Shown here: positions 38,455 to 46,857 of the stretch, in pieces
Numbering within the stretch: position 1 is the stretch's first letter
How the letters are laid out: each line of letters opens with the position of its first letter
Assembly (NCBI GenBank): GCA_918797485.1
Contig: CAKKNE010000004.1
Location: 4,030,001-4,094,000, forward strand
Reading direction: 5' to 3'
Length of the DNA stretch: 64,000 nucleotides
DNA from: Pelagomonas calceolata
Lineage: Eukaryota > Sar > Pelagophyceae > Pelagomonadales > Pelagomonadaceae
Position numbers and translations under genes: made by a program
Notes under the pieces: model-generated
What the model was told of the DNA's origin: nothing
Database searches by the model: none
Seen by the model: only the letters and a program-made list of their open reading frames with translations

Positions 38455-39297
38455 TTACGCAGCAAGCCCTTCGAGGTTGCTCAGTAGTTTAAGGCGCGGA
38501 CCGAGCGGTATCTTCATGTCCTGCAGGTCCCGCGCAGTGCAGCACTTCAACGTCTTCAAATCTTCGATCTCCTCGCGCTCGAAGACGGGCCAGTATTTTT
38601 CGCCGACGACGTCTACCACGAACTTGCGCAACGCCTCTTCGTCGGCCTTCGACGACGAGGATTCGTCCGCCGACGAACTCTTCCGCGGCGCCGGCGGCTT
38701 GGCTAGATTTTCCATCATCGATGCCAATGAAGCGGTCTGCGTTTTTCGCCGCGCCGGCGCGCTCGTCGACCGCTTGGCGTCGTTGCCCGCCAGGACCATC
38801 TTCGCGACGGTCGCGACGCGGTCCGCCTCGCCGCTCTCGCACCGTCTCGAACAAAAACCGCCCTCCGGGCACGCGCGCTGGCACTGCTCCGATCTACATA
38901 AAATCTGGAAGTTCGACTCCGAGTCGTCGCGGCCGAGCTTCGACAAACCGACGATGCCCCCGTCGGATTCATCAATATTTCGCAGCGGCGCCGCGCCGGC
39001 GCCGGCCGCCGGCAGACTTCTATAAATTTCGAGGATCTTCGACGCGCTGTTCACGGCGTTGATCGTCTTTTTTGTCGATTTCGTCGACCCTCCCGCACTA
39101 CACAGGCCGTTGCACAGCTCCTTGAACCGCGTGTCGAGCATCACTTTCCTTCGGCACAGCGCGCAGCGACTGCCGTCCTTGGGCGGCACGGGGCACTCCT
39201 TGGCGGCGTCCTCGAGCTGGCTGAATTTTTGCTTGAAGGTTTCTAAGGATGCGGCGTCGTTTATTCCTAGGCGTTTTGCCCATTCGTTTGCTCCCAT
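38455..39297 (-). CDS. Cys-rich and SAM-domain protein
   Basis: A 280-residue protein with ATG at 39297. The N-terminal half has Cys pairs (CALCRRKVMLDTRFKELCNG, then CRSEQCQRACPEGGFCSRRC) suggesting zinc binding. After a Ser-rich linker the C-terminal 65 residues fit a SAM domain: VGEKYWPVFEREEIEDLKTL, then TARDLQDMKIPLGPRLKLL. SAM domains bind proteins or RNA and can polymerise. A signalling or RNA-scaffold role is plausible, not shown. Confidence 0.65.
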   Translation of the reverse strand: MGANEWAKRLGINDAASLETFKQKFSQLEDAAKECPVPPKDGSRCALCRRKVMLDTRFKELCNGLCSAGGSTKSTKKTINAVNSASKILEIYRSLPAAGAGAAPLRNIDESDGGIVGLSKLGRDDSESNFQILCRSEQCQRACPEGGFCSRRCESGEADRVATVAKMVLAGNDAKRSTSAPARRKTQTASLASMMENLAKPPAPRKSSSADESSSSKADEEALRKFVVDVVGEKYWPVFEREEIEDLKTLKCCTARDLQDMKIPLGPRLKLLSNLEGLAA

Positions 39298-39665
39298 GTT
39301 ACCGCGTCACGCCTGGTGTGGCCTTGGGCGCACGGGCTGTACTCTAAAGCGTGGCAGGGCGTCCGCGCAGGTGCCGAGGACGCGCTGACGTCGCGTCGGT
39401 ACACGGGGCGTGCGCCGCGGCGTTTTTCTCGCAGTGAGAGCGGCAGAGCACAGTACACCTGTTTGCGGCGCACGGCGGCAGACGTCACAGGAACGCGTGC
39501 AGCGCGCGTTCAGATAACGTTCCAGCGCCCGTGCAGCGTCTGGCGTGTAGCGTCGGGCGTGTGGGGTGCTGTTCCAGCGCTCGGCGGTGGCCTTGTGCCT
39601 CCTTGCTTCAGGAGCTGTTGTCCTGTCCCGCACGCAACGCCTACGCGCACTAGTACAAAGCATTC
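39298..39665. other. Intergenic spacer
   Basis: Upstream region of the SAM-domain gene. No gene or clear motif seen. Confidence 0.4.
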
Positions 39666-40235
39666 TTACAACCCGTCATCCATATCGTCGAGGTGCGAGA
39701 GCGACACGGCAGCTTGCTTCGGCTGCGCGGCACCGCCGGCGCGACGCGGTCGCTTCCGAAACCTCGGCGCCGCGTCGTCGGGCACGTCGTCGGCAGGCGC
39801 CTCGCCGCCGCCACCTTTCCGCTCCCTCAGCTCTCGCAGGAAGGACATCGCAGCCCCTCGCTCCGCGGCAGCGGACGACGGCTGGCCCAACGTCTCGATG
39901 GTGTATCCCGGTTTGGGCGGCGGCCGGCGCGGCGCATTCCCCTTCCGACGCGGCTTCTTTGCTGGTCGTCGCGACGATGGCGCGGCTGGTGCCGCCGCCG
40001 GCGCCTCGAGCGCGGCCAGCGTCGGTGGCGCCGGCACGGCCGCGCCGGAGAGCGTGTGGTTCAGCGACCCGAACACGTCGTCGAGGCGCTGCGCGTGCGA
40101 TTGCGCGCCCGATTTGCCGCTGCTAATCCGCGACGACGACGCGTCTTCGGGCGCGATGTCTGCAAAGAGCTTTGTGAGCCTTGCGTCACACTTCGTCGCA
40201 CCCTTGCCGCGTCGCGTGCTGCCACACGCATCCAT
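39666..40235 (-). CDS. Small basic disordered protein, possibly TSSC4-like (U5 snRNP)
   Basis: A 189-residue protein, ATG at 40235 (MDACGSTRRGKG). Mostly disordered. The segment PPPKPGYTIETLGQPSSAAA followed by ERGAAMSFLRELRERKG resembles the conserved TSSC4 motif (Y-T-x-L-x-[DE] ... AAxxFLxxLxxR), a U5 snRNP assembly chaperone. The match covers only about 35 residues, so it is a suggestion. Pro/Ala/Arg-rich elsewhere. Confidence 0.4.
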   Translation of the reverse strand: MDACGSTRRGKGATKCDARLTKLFADIAPEDASSSRISSGKSGAQSHAQRLDDVFGSLNHTLSGAAVPAPPTLAALEAPAAAPAAPSSRRPAKKPRRKGNAPRRPPPKPGYTIETLGQPSSAAAERGAAMSFLRELRERKGGGGEAPADDVPDDAAPRFRKRPRRAGGAAQPKQAAVSLSHLDDMDDGL

Positions 40236-40533
40236 TCTTACACCACAGCGCCGCACGCGTAGCGCACGCTTGAGAGGCTCACAGCTCCCCGTGGACTGCG
40301 GCGAGCAGCGATTGCTTTCGGATTGCGATGAGGACTGTAGCTTACGCCCGCGAACACTGTTCGCTTGACGGCTGACTGATGCACCGCTGCAAAAGCGCCG
40401 CGCTGCGGAGCGAGCTAGTGTAGAGAGCTACTAGCTTCACTCGTCTACGCGGCGTAGCCTTTATAAGCACCGTACGGCTGCCCAACACCGTCGCAACCAA
40501 CCCAAACAACATCATACGATGGCCTGACGAGCG
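40236..40533. other. Divergent promoter region
   Basis: CTAGTGTA at 40415-40422 is the inverse of the ACACTAG core. No gene seen. Confidence 0.4.
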
Positions 40534-41646
40534 ATGCGAGCGCTGCTTTTAGTAGCAGGGGCTGCCCAAGCCCTGATAGCCCGGCACCTCCTGAACGGCA
40601 CCTGCGCATCACTATCGAAACGCCTCGACGACAGCTTCCTTGTACCTCGTTTAGAAAAAGCATTACAAGCGGCCAAGCCACCGGCCGTCCAGGTCTTCGC
40701 CAACGCCGCGCACTCCATTCTTCTCGAGAACTTTTTATGTGGCCTACCTAGGAAGGACTTGCGGGACCATGTTGTTGTGTGGGCCGCGGACGCGGAAACG
40801 AATGGGAGAATGCGTCGCTATTTACCAGCGGCACGCGTCGTCGACGTGTCGAGTGCGTTCGGTTCCAGCGAAGATGCACCTTTCCAGAGCGAGGCCTATG
40901 CCGAGTTCGCGGCCGTCAAGGCCCTCATGCCCCACGCCGCGGCGGCGCTGGGCTTTTCAACCCTGACGCAGGACGCCGACGTCGTCTGGCTCGCCGACGT
41001 GCCCGCTTATCTCAGACGGTTCCATGCGGCATCGATGGCGGACTCGCCGCGCGTCGACACTCGTACAAGGCCATGTAGAAGGAAGGAGGCGGATTTGCTG
41101 AGGGCGTATTTAACCACGGATAAACAGCGGGCGGACCACGACGCTTCACTCCTCGCGAAGGGCAAGTTTGTTTACGACGATGAGGCTTGTAGGAGGCACC
41201 GCTGTTTTGATAGTGTGAACGGCGGCTTCCTTTTCTATAGGAATGGTCTCGTGTCGAACGCGCTGGCGGCCTGGGCCGGGTCCTGCGCGTCGATCGTCAA
41301 AGGCCGCGAGAACCAACCTTCTCTGGTTCATGCTTTGAAGGGGACGTTACCACGAGACGGCTGCCTCTACGACGAAGATATGAGAAATACGACGACGAAG
41401 ACCTGGCCGGCGCCTTTAACATCAGACCTCGTCGTGCTCAACCAGGACCTCTTCGTGTCCGGGCGGCGCGCGGCCTTCGCGCGCGAGGCCTTGCATCGGA
41501 ACGAGCTCCTCGCCTTCCACGCGAATTTTCTCTACGGCTGGCGCGCGAAGTGCGAGAAGCTCCGGAAGTTGGGGCTGCTGTTCGTGGGCGTTCCGCGGGG
41601 GGACGTGTGCCGCGACCCGGCGGCGGCGACTTGTAAGAGTAGGTGA
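40534..41646 (+). CDS. Secretory GT-A glycosyltransferase (GT77-like)
   Basis: A 370-residue protein starting MRALLLVAGAAQALIARHLL, a signal or anchor. It has the nucleotide-diphospho-sugar transferase pattern: a DxD motif in STLTQDADVVWLADVPAYL, NGGFLFYRNG about 75 residues later, and a C-terminal LVVLNQDLFVSGRRAAF with a conserved His region (LAFHANFLYGW). This order fits GT77-type arabinosyl/xylosyltransferases of algae and plants. Acts in the Golgi, probably on cell-surface glycans. Confidence 0.65.
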   Translation: MRALLLVAGAAQALIARHLLNGTCASLSKRLDDSFLVPRLEKALQAAKPPAVQVFANAAHSILLENFLCGLPRKDLRDHVVVWAADAETNGRMRRYLPAARVVDVSSAFGSSEDAPFQSEAYAEFAAVKALMPHAAAALGFSTLTQDADVVWLADVPAYLRRFHAASMADSPRVDTRTRPCRRKEADLLRAYLTTDKQRADHDASLLAKGKFVYDDEACRRHRCFDSVNGGFLFYRNGLVSNALAAWAGSCASIVKGRENQPSLVHALKGTLPRDGCLYDEDMRNTTTKTWPAPLTSDLVVLNQDLFVSGRRAAFAREALHRNELLAFHANFLYGWRAKCEKLRKLGLLFVGVPRGDVCRDPAAATCKSR

Positions 41647-41656
41647 TTGTCTTAGT

Positions 41657-42193
41657 CTAGCCCCCGAGATGGTCCAGTTTCTCCCTCAGCTCCGCAATCT
41701 CGACCTTCTTTCGGAGCGTCTTCAGCTGCTCGTCGAGCTGCTCGTCCGATACAGCTTCGCTAAATTTTTCGCCGCCCATAGCAAGTTGATGGAGCTTGTC
41801 CTGCTCTTGCGAGATTGCAAGCTTCTTCAGAGCGGTAGCATAAAGCTCCTCGCATGTCGGCGACGTCGCCTTGGGGTGGACCTCGCCATGGGACGTGCAC
41901 CGGTAGCCGTCGCCCTGGTCCAGACAGAGCGGGCAGTGCTTGGACGGACAATTGGCGTTGCTCGTGGAGTCGGGGTCGCACGTCTTCTTGTCGCACGTCG
42001 CGTCGCCGTTCCAGCCGTGGTGATTGTAGAATGCAGTGTCCTTGCTCGGCCGAGAGGGCGCCAACGCGACCACGGCGAGCGAGCCAATCACGAAGGACAC
42101 GAAGGCCGCCGCGCCGAGGATCGTCTTGAGGCTGAGTTTGACCTCGCGATTGAGGATGGGCTCGTCTTTTTGGGTTATGGTCGAGTAGTTCAT
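41657..42193 (-). CDS. Single-span Cys-rich hypothetical protein
   Basis: A 178-residue protein with ATG at 42193 (MNYSTITQKDEPILNREVKL). One membrane span (TILGAAAFVSFVIGSLAVVAL, about 24-44) follows a cytosolic tail. The outer part has a Cys cluster (CDKKTCDPDSTSNANCPSKH, then CPLCLDQGDGYRC) and ends in a coiled-coil. Function unknown. Confidence 0.6.
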   Translation of the reverse strand: MNYSTITQKDEPILNREVKLSLKTILGAAAFVSFVIGSLAVVALAPSRPSKDTAFYNHHGWNGDATCDKKTCDPDSTSNANCPSKHCPLCLDQGDGYRCTSHGEVHPKATSPTCEELYATALKKLAISQEQDKLHQLAMGGEKFSEAVSDEQLDEQLKTLRKKVEIAELREKLDHLGG

Positions 42194-42331
42194 TGTTTTT
42201 GTCTCAATCTTGCGCTCTCCGCCGCGCTCAGTGTTGTCGACTGATACTTTGATAAGGCGCGAGAGCTTCGCGAATCTCCTTGCGACTGGAACGGCTGAAC
42301 AGGCCGGAAACTTGGGAACAGGAACCCGATC

Positions 42332-42343
42332 TAGTGTCTTACA
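42332..42343 (-). promoter_or_regulatory. Promoter motif GTAAGACACTAG
   Basis: Exact copy (inverse on this strand, CTAGTGTCTTAC) in the 229-base spacer between two divergent genes, 139 bases from one start codon and 80 from the other. Confidence 0.5.
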
Positions 42344-42422
42344 CGACGCTAGCTGGTGGCAGGCGCAGAGCTGGCAAAATACTGCAGCCACGCATCTCTG
42401 CAAGCAGCACGCTGCCGCAGCG

Positions 42423-43763
42423 ATGGCCAAACTACAAAAAAACGCACAACTCTGGGTGCTGGTGGTCGTAGTCCTCCTCGATCTACTCGCAGTCTCCTTG
42501 GTCGTGCCGCTATTGCCAGCGCGGTATCGAGAATTAGGCGTCGGCGCGAAAGCGCTCGGATTCGCGAGCTCCGCCTACTCATTGGCGCAAATCGTCGGCG
42601 GCCTCGCACTCGGGGCGCTCTCGGACCGGTCGCTCGGCCACCGCGGCCTCTTATTGCTCTCCTTCGTCGGCGCGGCCACGGCGTATGCCATCGTTGGCTG
42701 GCCCGGCGCGACGTTCTATACGCTCGTGGGGTCGCGCGTCGTCGTGGGGCTGTGCAAGCAGACGATGACGGCGTCGACGGCGCTGGTTGCTGAGCTGACC
42801 TGTGTGGAATTCAACCAGTGAGTTAAGTATACCTGGGGCGCCGGAAATTTGATTTCCCCACAGGAACTGACCGCGCCCGGTCCCGAGCGCGCGACGTGGG
42901 TCGGGAGGATATCTTCGGCCTCCCAGGCGTCGTGGCTCGTGGGCCAATCCATAGGCGCGTATCTCAACCGGTTCGGCGACCCGCGAGTCCCGTCGGCGGT
43001 CGCGGTCGGCCTCTACGTCGTCTGTTTCGTCGTCGCGTCGGCGACGCTGCCCACAGGGCACATAACACAAAAAAAGACGATGAAGCGGCAAGATACGACG
43101 TCCGTCCTCACTGCGTCGCGCGCCGTCGCGGCCACCGCGGGCGCACGGCTCGCCGTGGCCTTCGCCATGCGAGCGGCCATGGTCACGCGGCAGGTCTATG
43201 AACTGGAAAGGTGGGACCTCTCGCGCTCCGACTACGCGAGCTTTGGGCTGTTTAAATCAATCACGGGCATCGCCGCGTCGTGGGGCCTTGCCGGCCCGCT
43301 CTCGCGGCGGTTCTGCCAGGGCTGCGGCACGGAACACCTCGTGAAGGGCGCCGCCGCTGTCGCCGTGGTCGCGGCGCTGGCCGAGGCAGCGCCGTGGCCA
43401 CGATCACCCACTGGCGTCGAGGGCATCGCAGCCAAAGCGCTCGCGGACCCGTCGCTCCTCGTCTACGCTTGTGTGATTTTTCCGCTTAAGACCGCTGCGG
43501 GGCAAGTCGCCACGATAGCGCTGCGCGCCCGTTTCACGGAGGTCGTGCCCGCATCAGATACGGCCGGCGCGCTGGCGGCGCTCGACGTGGCATCGAGCGC
43601 GATCGGCGTCGCCGCACCGATTGTCGGCGGCTTCGCCTTCGACGGCGTACCGGTTCCAAGGCAGCCTTTGGTAGCCGCAACGTTCTACGGTGCGGCTTTG
43701 TTCGCAATACTTGCGTTGTTCGCGTTCGAAAAACGACCAGCCGGGACGAAGAAGGAAGACTAA
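42423..43763 (+). CDS. Major facilitator superfamily transporter, interrupted by an introner
   Basis: A 422-residue MFS protein if 42792-42863 is removed. Exon 1 (42423-42791) has the first helices and motif A region GGLALGALSDRSLGHRGLLL; exon 2 starts at 42864 with ELTAPGPERATWVGRI and continues through the remaining helices. Unspliced reading runs into a stop within the element. Precise removal of the element plus one flanking copy restores ALVA-ELTAPGPE, as expected for an MFS loop. That donor would be GA, not GT. Substrate unknown; the protein resembles sugar/drug-type MFS pumps. Confidence 0.75.
42800..42863 (+). mobile_element. Short introner copy in the MFS gene (implied GA-AG intron)
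   Basis: A 64-base element from CTGTGTGGAATTCAACCAG to AAATTTGATTTCCCCACAG. Flanks are GAGCTGAC (42792-42799) and GAACTGAC (42864-42871), 7 of 8 identical, as in a target-site duplication. Restoring the frame needs the intron to start at the GA of the left copy. An internal GTGAGT (42818) is a good-looking donor but would give a frameshift. Confidence 0.8.
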
Positions 43764-43790
43764 ACTTAGTGTAGTTAAATACAACATGGC

Positions 43791-44945
43791 TCACGCACTT
43801 CGAACTTCGATCATCCCGTCCGCGAGCGCGACGGCCTCGCGCACGGTCTCGCCCGCGAGCGAGACGCCCCCCTTCAGCGTGAAGAGCTCCGCGCCGTCCG
43901 GGAGCGCGCATTGCGTCTGCGCCGCGTAGCCCTTCCGGAAACCCATCAACAACCGCCGGACCGGCGCGTCCGCCCACGCCGCCGGGACGGTCGCGTCGAT
44001 GGCCGCTCGCGGCTCGCTCAAATAACAAATCTGGACGCGCAGCGGCTTGCTCTTTGATAAGGGGACCGCCGCCTTCTTCGCCGCGCGCTGCCTTTGTACA
44101 TTCGCGCGCAACGCTGAAGCCGCCGCGGAAGCCGCCTCGCGGCGGTCGCGCCGCCGGTCCGCGCGGTCCTTGCTCCGGTCCGCGGCATGAATGGCGGCGA
44201 CGGCCCGCTCCATGGATTGCATCGCCTTGACGGACGCGTCCATCGCAGCTCTAGCGACGAGCTCGGCCGTCGCCGCGCGGACGCGGAGGCCGGTCCGCCG
44301 CTCGTCCGCCGCCCTTTCTTGCTCCGCCTTTTTGATGCGCTCGTGGCGCCCGACGACGTCTCCCAAATGAAGGCGCCGGCTTTTTTCTTTAAATCGCTCG
44401 CAGCGCGCCACCCACGCCTCGTGTTTTTCCTTGCTCCGCGCCTGGCTTTTCGCCTTGTCCCGCTTGCGGCGCCGCGCGCTCGCCTTTATTCGCTTCAAAG
44501 CCTCCTTCCAGTTCCGCTCCATGTTGATGATCGCCTTTTGCCGCGCACTCAGCGGGGGCGGGCAATTTCTCAGCGCCTCTTCCGCGGCCTCGGCCGCGCG
44601 CCGCGCGTCCGCCTCCCTTTTCACCAAACGCGTGGCCTTGCGGTCGGCGGCCTTCGACAGCGCCACGACTTCATCGCGTTTCTTACCCTCGTCGGGCTGC
44701 CACGCGCGCGCGGCGCGGCGTCTCAATTTGGCCGCGACGTGCTCCGCCCGGCGCGCGCGCTGCCGCGCCTCCTCGGCGACCAGTAACGCGCGGGCCAGCT
44801 CCGCCTCGAGCTCCGCCCGCAGTTTCAGCTCCCTAGCCTCCGCCTCGGCCTCCGCCTCGGCCGCCTCCAATGTTAAACGCTCGGCCTCCTCCCAGGCCGC
44901 CTCGGCGGCGTCGAGGTCGACCTCCTCGAGCTCCGCGGCGGCCAT
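43791..44945 (-). CDS. Coiled-coil protein with C-terminal ubiquitin-like domain
   Basis: A 384-residue protein with ATG at 44945. The first 290 residues are Ala/Glu/Arg-rich helices typical of a coiled-coil. The last 80 residues (LRVQICYLSEPRAAIDATV, then VRRLLMGFRKGYAAQTQCAL, and LKGGVSLAGETVREAVALAD) have the beta-grasp pattern of a ubiquitin-like fold, without a C-terminal Gly-Gly. Function unknown; possibly an adaptor. Confidence 0.55.
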   Translation of the reverse strand: MAAAELEEVDLDAAEAAWEEAERLTLEAAEAEAEAEARELKLRAELEAELARALLVAEEARQRARRAEHVAAKLRRRAARAWQPDEGKKRDEVVALSKAADRKATRLVKREADARRAAEAAEEALRNCPPPLSARQKAIINMERNWKEALKRIKASARRRKRDKAKSQARSKEKHEAWVARCERFKEKSRRLHLGDVVGRHERIKKAEQERAADERRTGLRVRAATAELVARAAMDASVKAMQSMERAVAAIHAADRSKDRADRRRDRREAASAAASALRANVQRQRAAKKAAVPLSKSKPLRVQICYLSEPRAAIDATVPAAWADAPVRRLLMGFRKGYAAQTQCALPDGAELFTLKGGVSLAGETVREAVALADGMIEVRSA

Positions 44946-45302
44946 GCTGCCTCTCTACGACGCGAGCGGCTCGCGGGCTGCCTTAGATTTGAGCTGTGCG
45001 GGTGACGGCGCTCGTAATGGCATGCAAAACAAGTGGTCCCCTTGCTCTTGCTCCTGGCGCACCGAATTGTTTTTTAGGCGCGCGCCCCGCGAGCAGTTGT
45101 CCGGGACGGTTTTCCGAGGCGGTTCTGCTTCGAAGGAGGTATGCTGTTATGGAAACGTGGTTCGCCCGCCGCCGATGAATCGGCGACGCGCGGTGTCTCC
45201 CCCCCCCCAGCCCTGGGCAGGGGCGCCGCCCACTAGTCCTAGCACCGGAAAAATCATGTTCCCCTCGCATAGCTACTCAACGACATCCACTATATACGAC
45301 GC
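44946..45302. other. Intergenic spacer with poly-C tract
   Basis: Upstream of the coiled-coil gene. A run of 10 C at 45199-45208. No gene seen. Confidence 0.4.
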
Positions 45303-46607
45303 CTACGACGACGACGGGCCCTCGCCGGGCTCAACGGACGGCTGAGGCGGCGGCGTCTCGACGGGCTTGGCCGCCGACGTAGGAGGCAAAGGCGGCGTCG
45401 CGGCCGGCTTCTTCTTGAAGAAGGACGTTAGGGTACGTTGCCCGCCCTTGGGCTTGCGCTCGATGGCCACGGGGTCGATGCCCGCCGGTGGATCGACTCT
45501 TTTGTGTTTCTTCGTGCCTCCTAAGGAGACATCCCTTTGATCCCACTTGAACAGCACCTCGTTCGGCCCGCGCGTGCCGTGCTGTCTAAAAGCCCCAGGC
45601 CACTTGTGGTGCAGCAGCTGGATCGCGTGCTGTTCCCGCTCGTCGTTTCTGACGTCGACGGCGCCGCCCGGATTGTCATAATGTTCAAATAGACATAAGA
45701 TGCGGTTCGAGCGACACACGCCACCATGTTCATGTAAGTGTTGCGCCGTATAGTCGTAGTCCTCCTTGAGCATCAGTCGCTCGTCGAATCTTAATGACGT
45801 TCTCTGGACGTCAATCACGAGGAAGTCTCCAACAATGAACAGGTGGGACTGGACCGGGGCGGCCCCGGCCGCCAAGCCCGGGTTCGCGTTCGGAAAGCAG
45901 CCCGCCAGTCGGTGGTCCGTGGCCTTCAACAGAGCATGTAAGAGGGAAGCCGCAGCGACGGGCGTGACCTCTACTTTATCGGCACCTTGCGCGTTCGCGG
46001 CCTTCAGGTCCTTCGGTTTCTGCCACGTGTCCCTGTCGTGGAATTGTTGTAAAGAATCGCCGCACCGAATGATCTCGCAGCGCTTCATGTCGTCGGACAT
46101 CTGGACGCAGCCCAGCTTTCGTTGGCGCGCCTCGTCGAGGGCCCTATTACGACTCTGGCAGAGGCCGCCGCCCTCGACCACACTACCAGAGCAGTTCGCC
46201 TCGTACTCTTCTCTTTCACCGGTGCCGACCAACCAAAGGATCTGCGCCGGGGGCAGGCCGCCCCCAATCAAGCGCGCTTCGACGGTGCGCGCGTTCGCCC
46301 AGCGGCCCTTGGAAATGATGCAGAAGAGTAGGGAGGACGCATCCACTTTATCGGTTCCCAGAATTTTAGCCACGTAGGCGTCGCCCTCCTTGCAGTTTTC
46401 TATCACCGACTCCTTGGTGACCGGTACTTTCGGCTTCTTCTGGGTCTTGGGCTTCTTCGGTTGGGGCTTGCAAATCAGCTCGGCGCTGTTGTCGTCGCTC
46501 TCCGGTGTTGGGGCGCGCTTCTTGGAGTCCGCCTCGGGCTCCGCTTTCTTGGCGCTGGTCTCGGGCGCTTCGCTGGGCTGCACGTTGGCGCTCGTCTCGG
46601 ACATCAT
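45303..46607 (-). CDS. TAGT/GREB1-like GT-A glycosyltransferase with a C-terminal PIP box (possible DNA-base modification enzyme)
   Basis: A 434-residue protein with ATG at 46607. After a basic/acidic disordered N-terminus (about 1-75), residues 75-380 show a GT-A pattern: GGLCQSRNRALDEARQRKLG, then VQMSDDMKRC (DxD-like metal site), then SHLFIVGDFLVIDVQ, LRFDERLMLKEDYDYTAQHL and FEHYDNPGGAVDVRN. This order resembles the TET/JBP-associated glycosyltransferases (TAGT) and the GREB1 C-terminal domain, predicted to sugar-modify oxidised bases in DNA. The tail has QRTLTSFF followed by KKK, an ideal PCNA-interacting (PIP) box. No signal peptide. Together these suggest a nuclear, replication-coupled enzyme. 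The family call is from pattern and is uncertain; a non-DNA substrate cannot be excluded. Confidence 0.5.
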   Translation of the reverse strand: MMSETSANVQPSEAPETSAKKAEPEADSKKRAPTPESDDNSAELICKPQPKKPKTQKKPKVPVTKESVIENCKEGDAYVAKILGTDKVDASSLLFCIISKGRWANARTVEARLIGGGLPPAQILWLVGTGEREEYEANCSGSVVEGGGLCQSRNRALDEARQRKLGCVQMSDDMKRCEIIRCGDSLQQFHDRDTWQKPKDLKAANAQGADKVEVTPVAAASLLHALLKATDHRLAGCFPNANPGLAAGAAPVQSHLFIVGDFLVIDVQRTSLRFDERLMLKEDYDYTAQHLHEHGGVCRSNRILCLFEHYDNPGGAVDVRNDEREQHAIQLLHHKWPGAFRQHGTRGPNEVLFKWDQRDVSLGGTKKHKRVDPPAGIDPVAIERKPKGGQRTLTSFFKKKPAATPPLPPTSAAKPVETPPPQPSVEPGEGPSSS

Positions 46608-46857
46608 TGGTGCGCGCTGCCTGAGGGTTTCGGCTTGTCTGGGCGGTTTTGGGGGCGCAAACGATGCGGTTTTCGACCGGCGCGCGCGAGTGTCAGAGTG
46701 GAGGAGCTCCTGTACAGCGTCTGGCAGTTCCCGGCTCAAAAACAAGGGAGCTAGGCGCCTGATATCAAAAGCGCTCCGAGTTTGAACTAGCGCATATAGA
46801 GATACTAGCGACGCGACCTAATAAAATCGACACGGCCTAAAATACACAATAACTCCA

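Noticed and set aside
42818-42863. Canonical-looking GTGAGT donor inside the MFS introner
   Set aside because: Using it with the element's acceptor shifts the frame and gives an immediate stop; only removal of the whole element plus one flank restores the protein.
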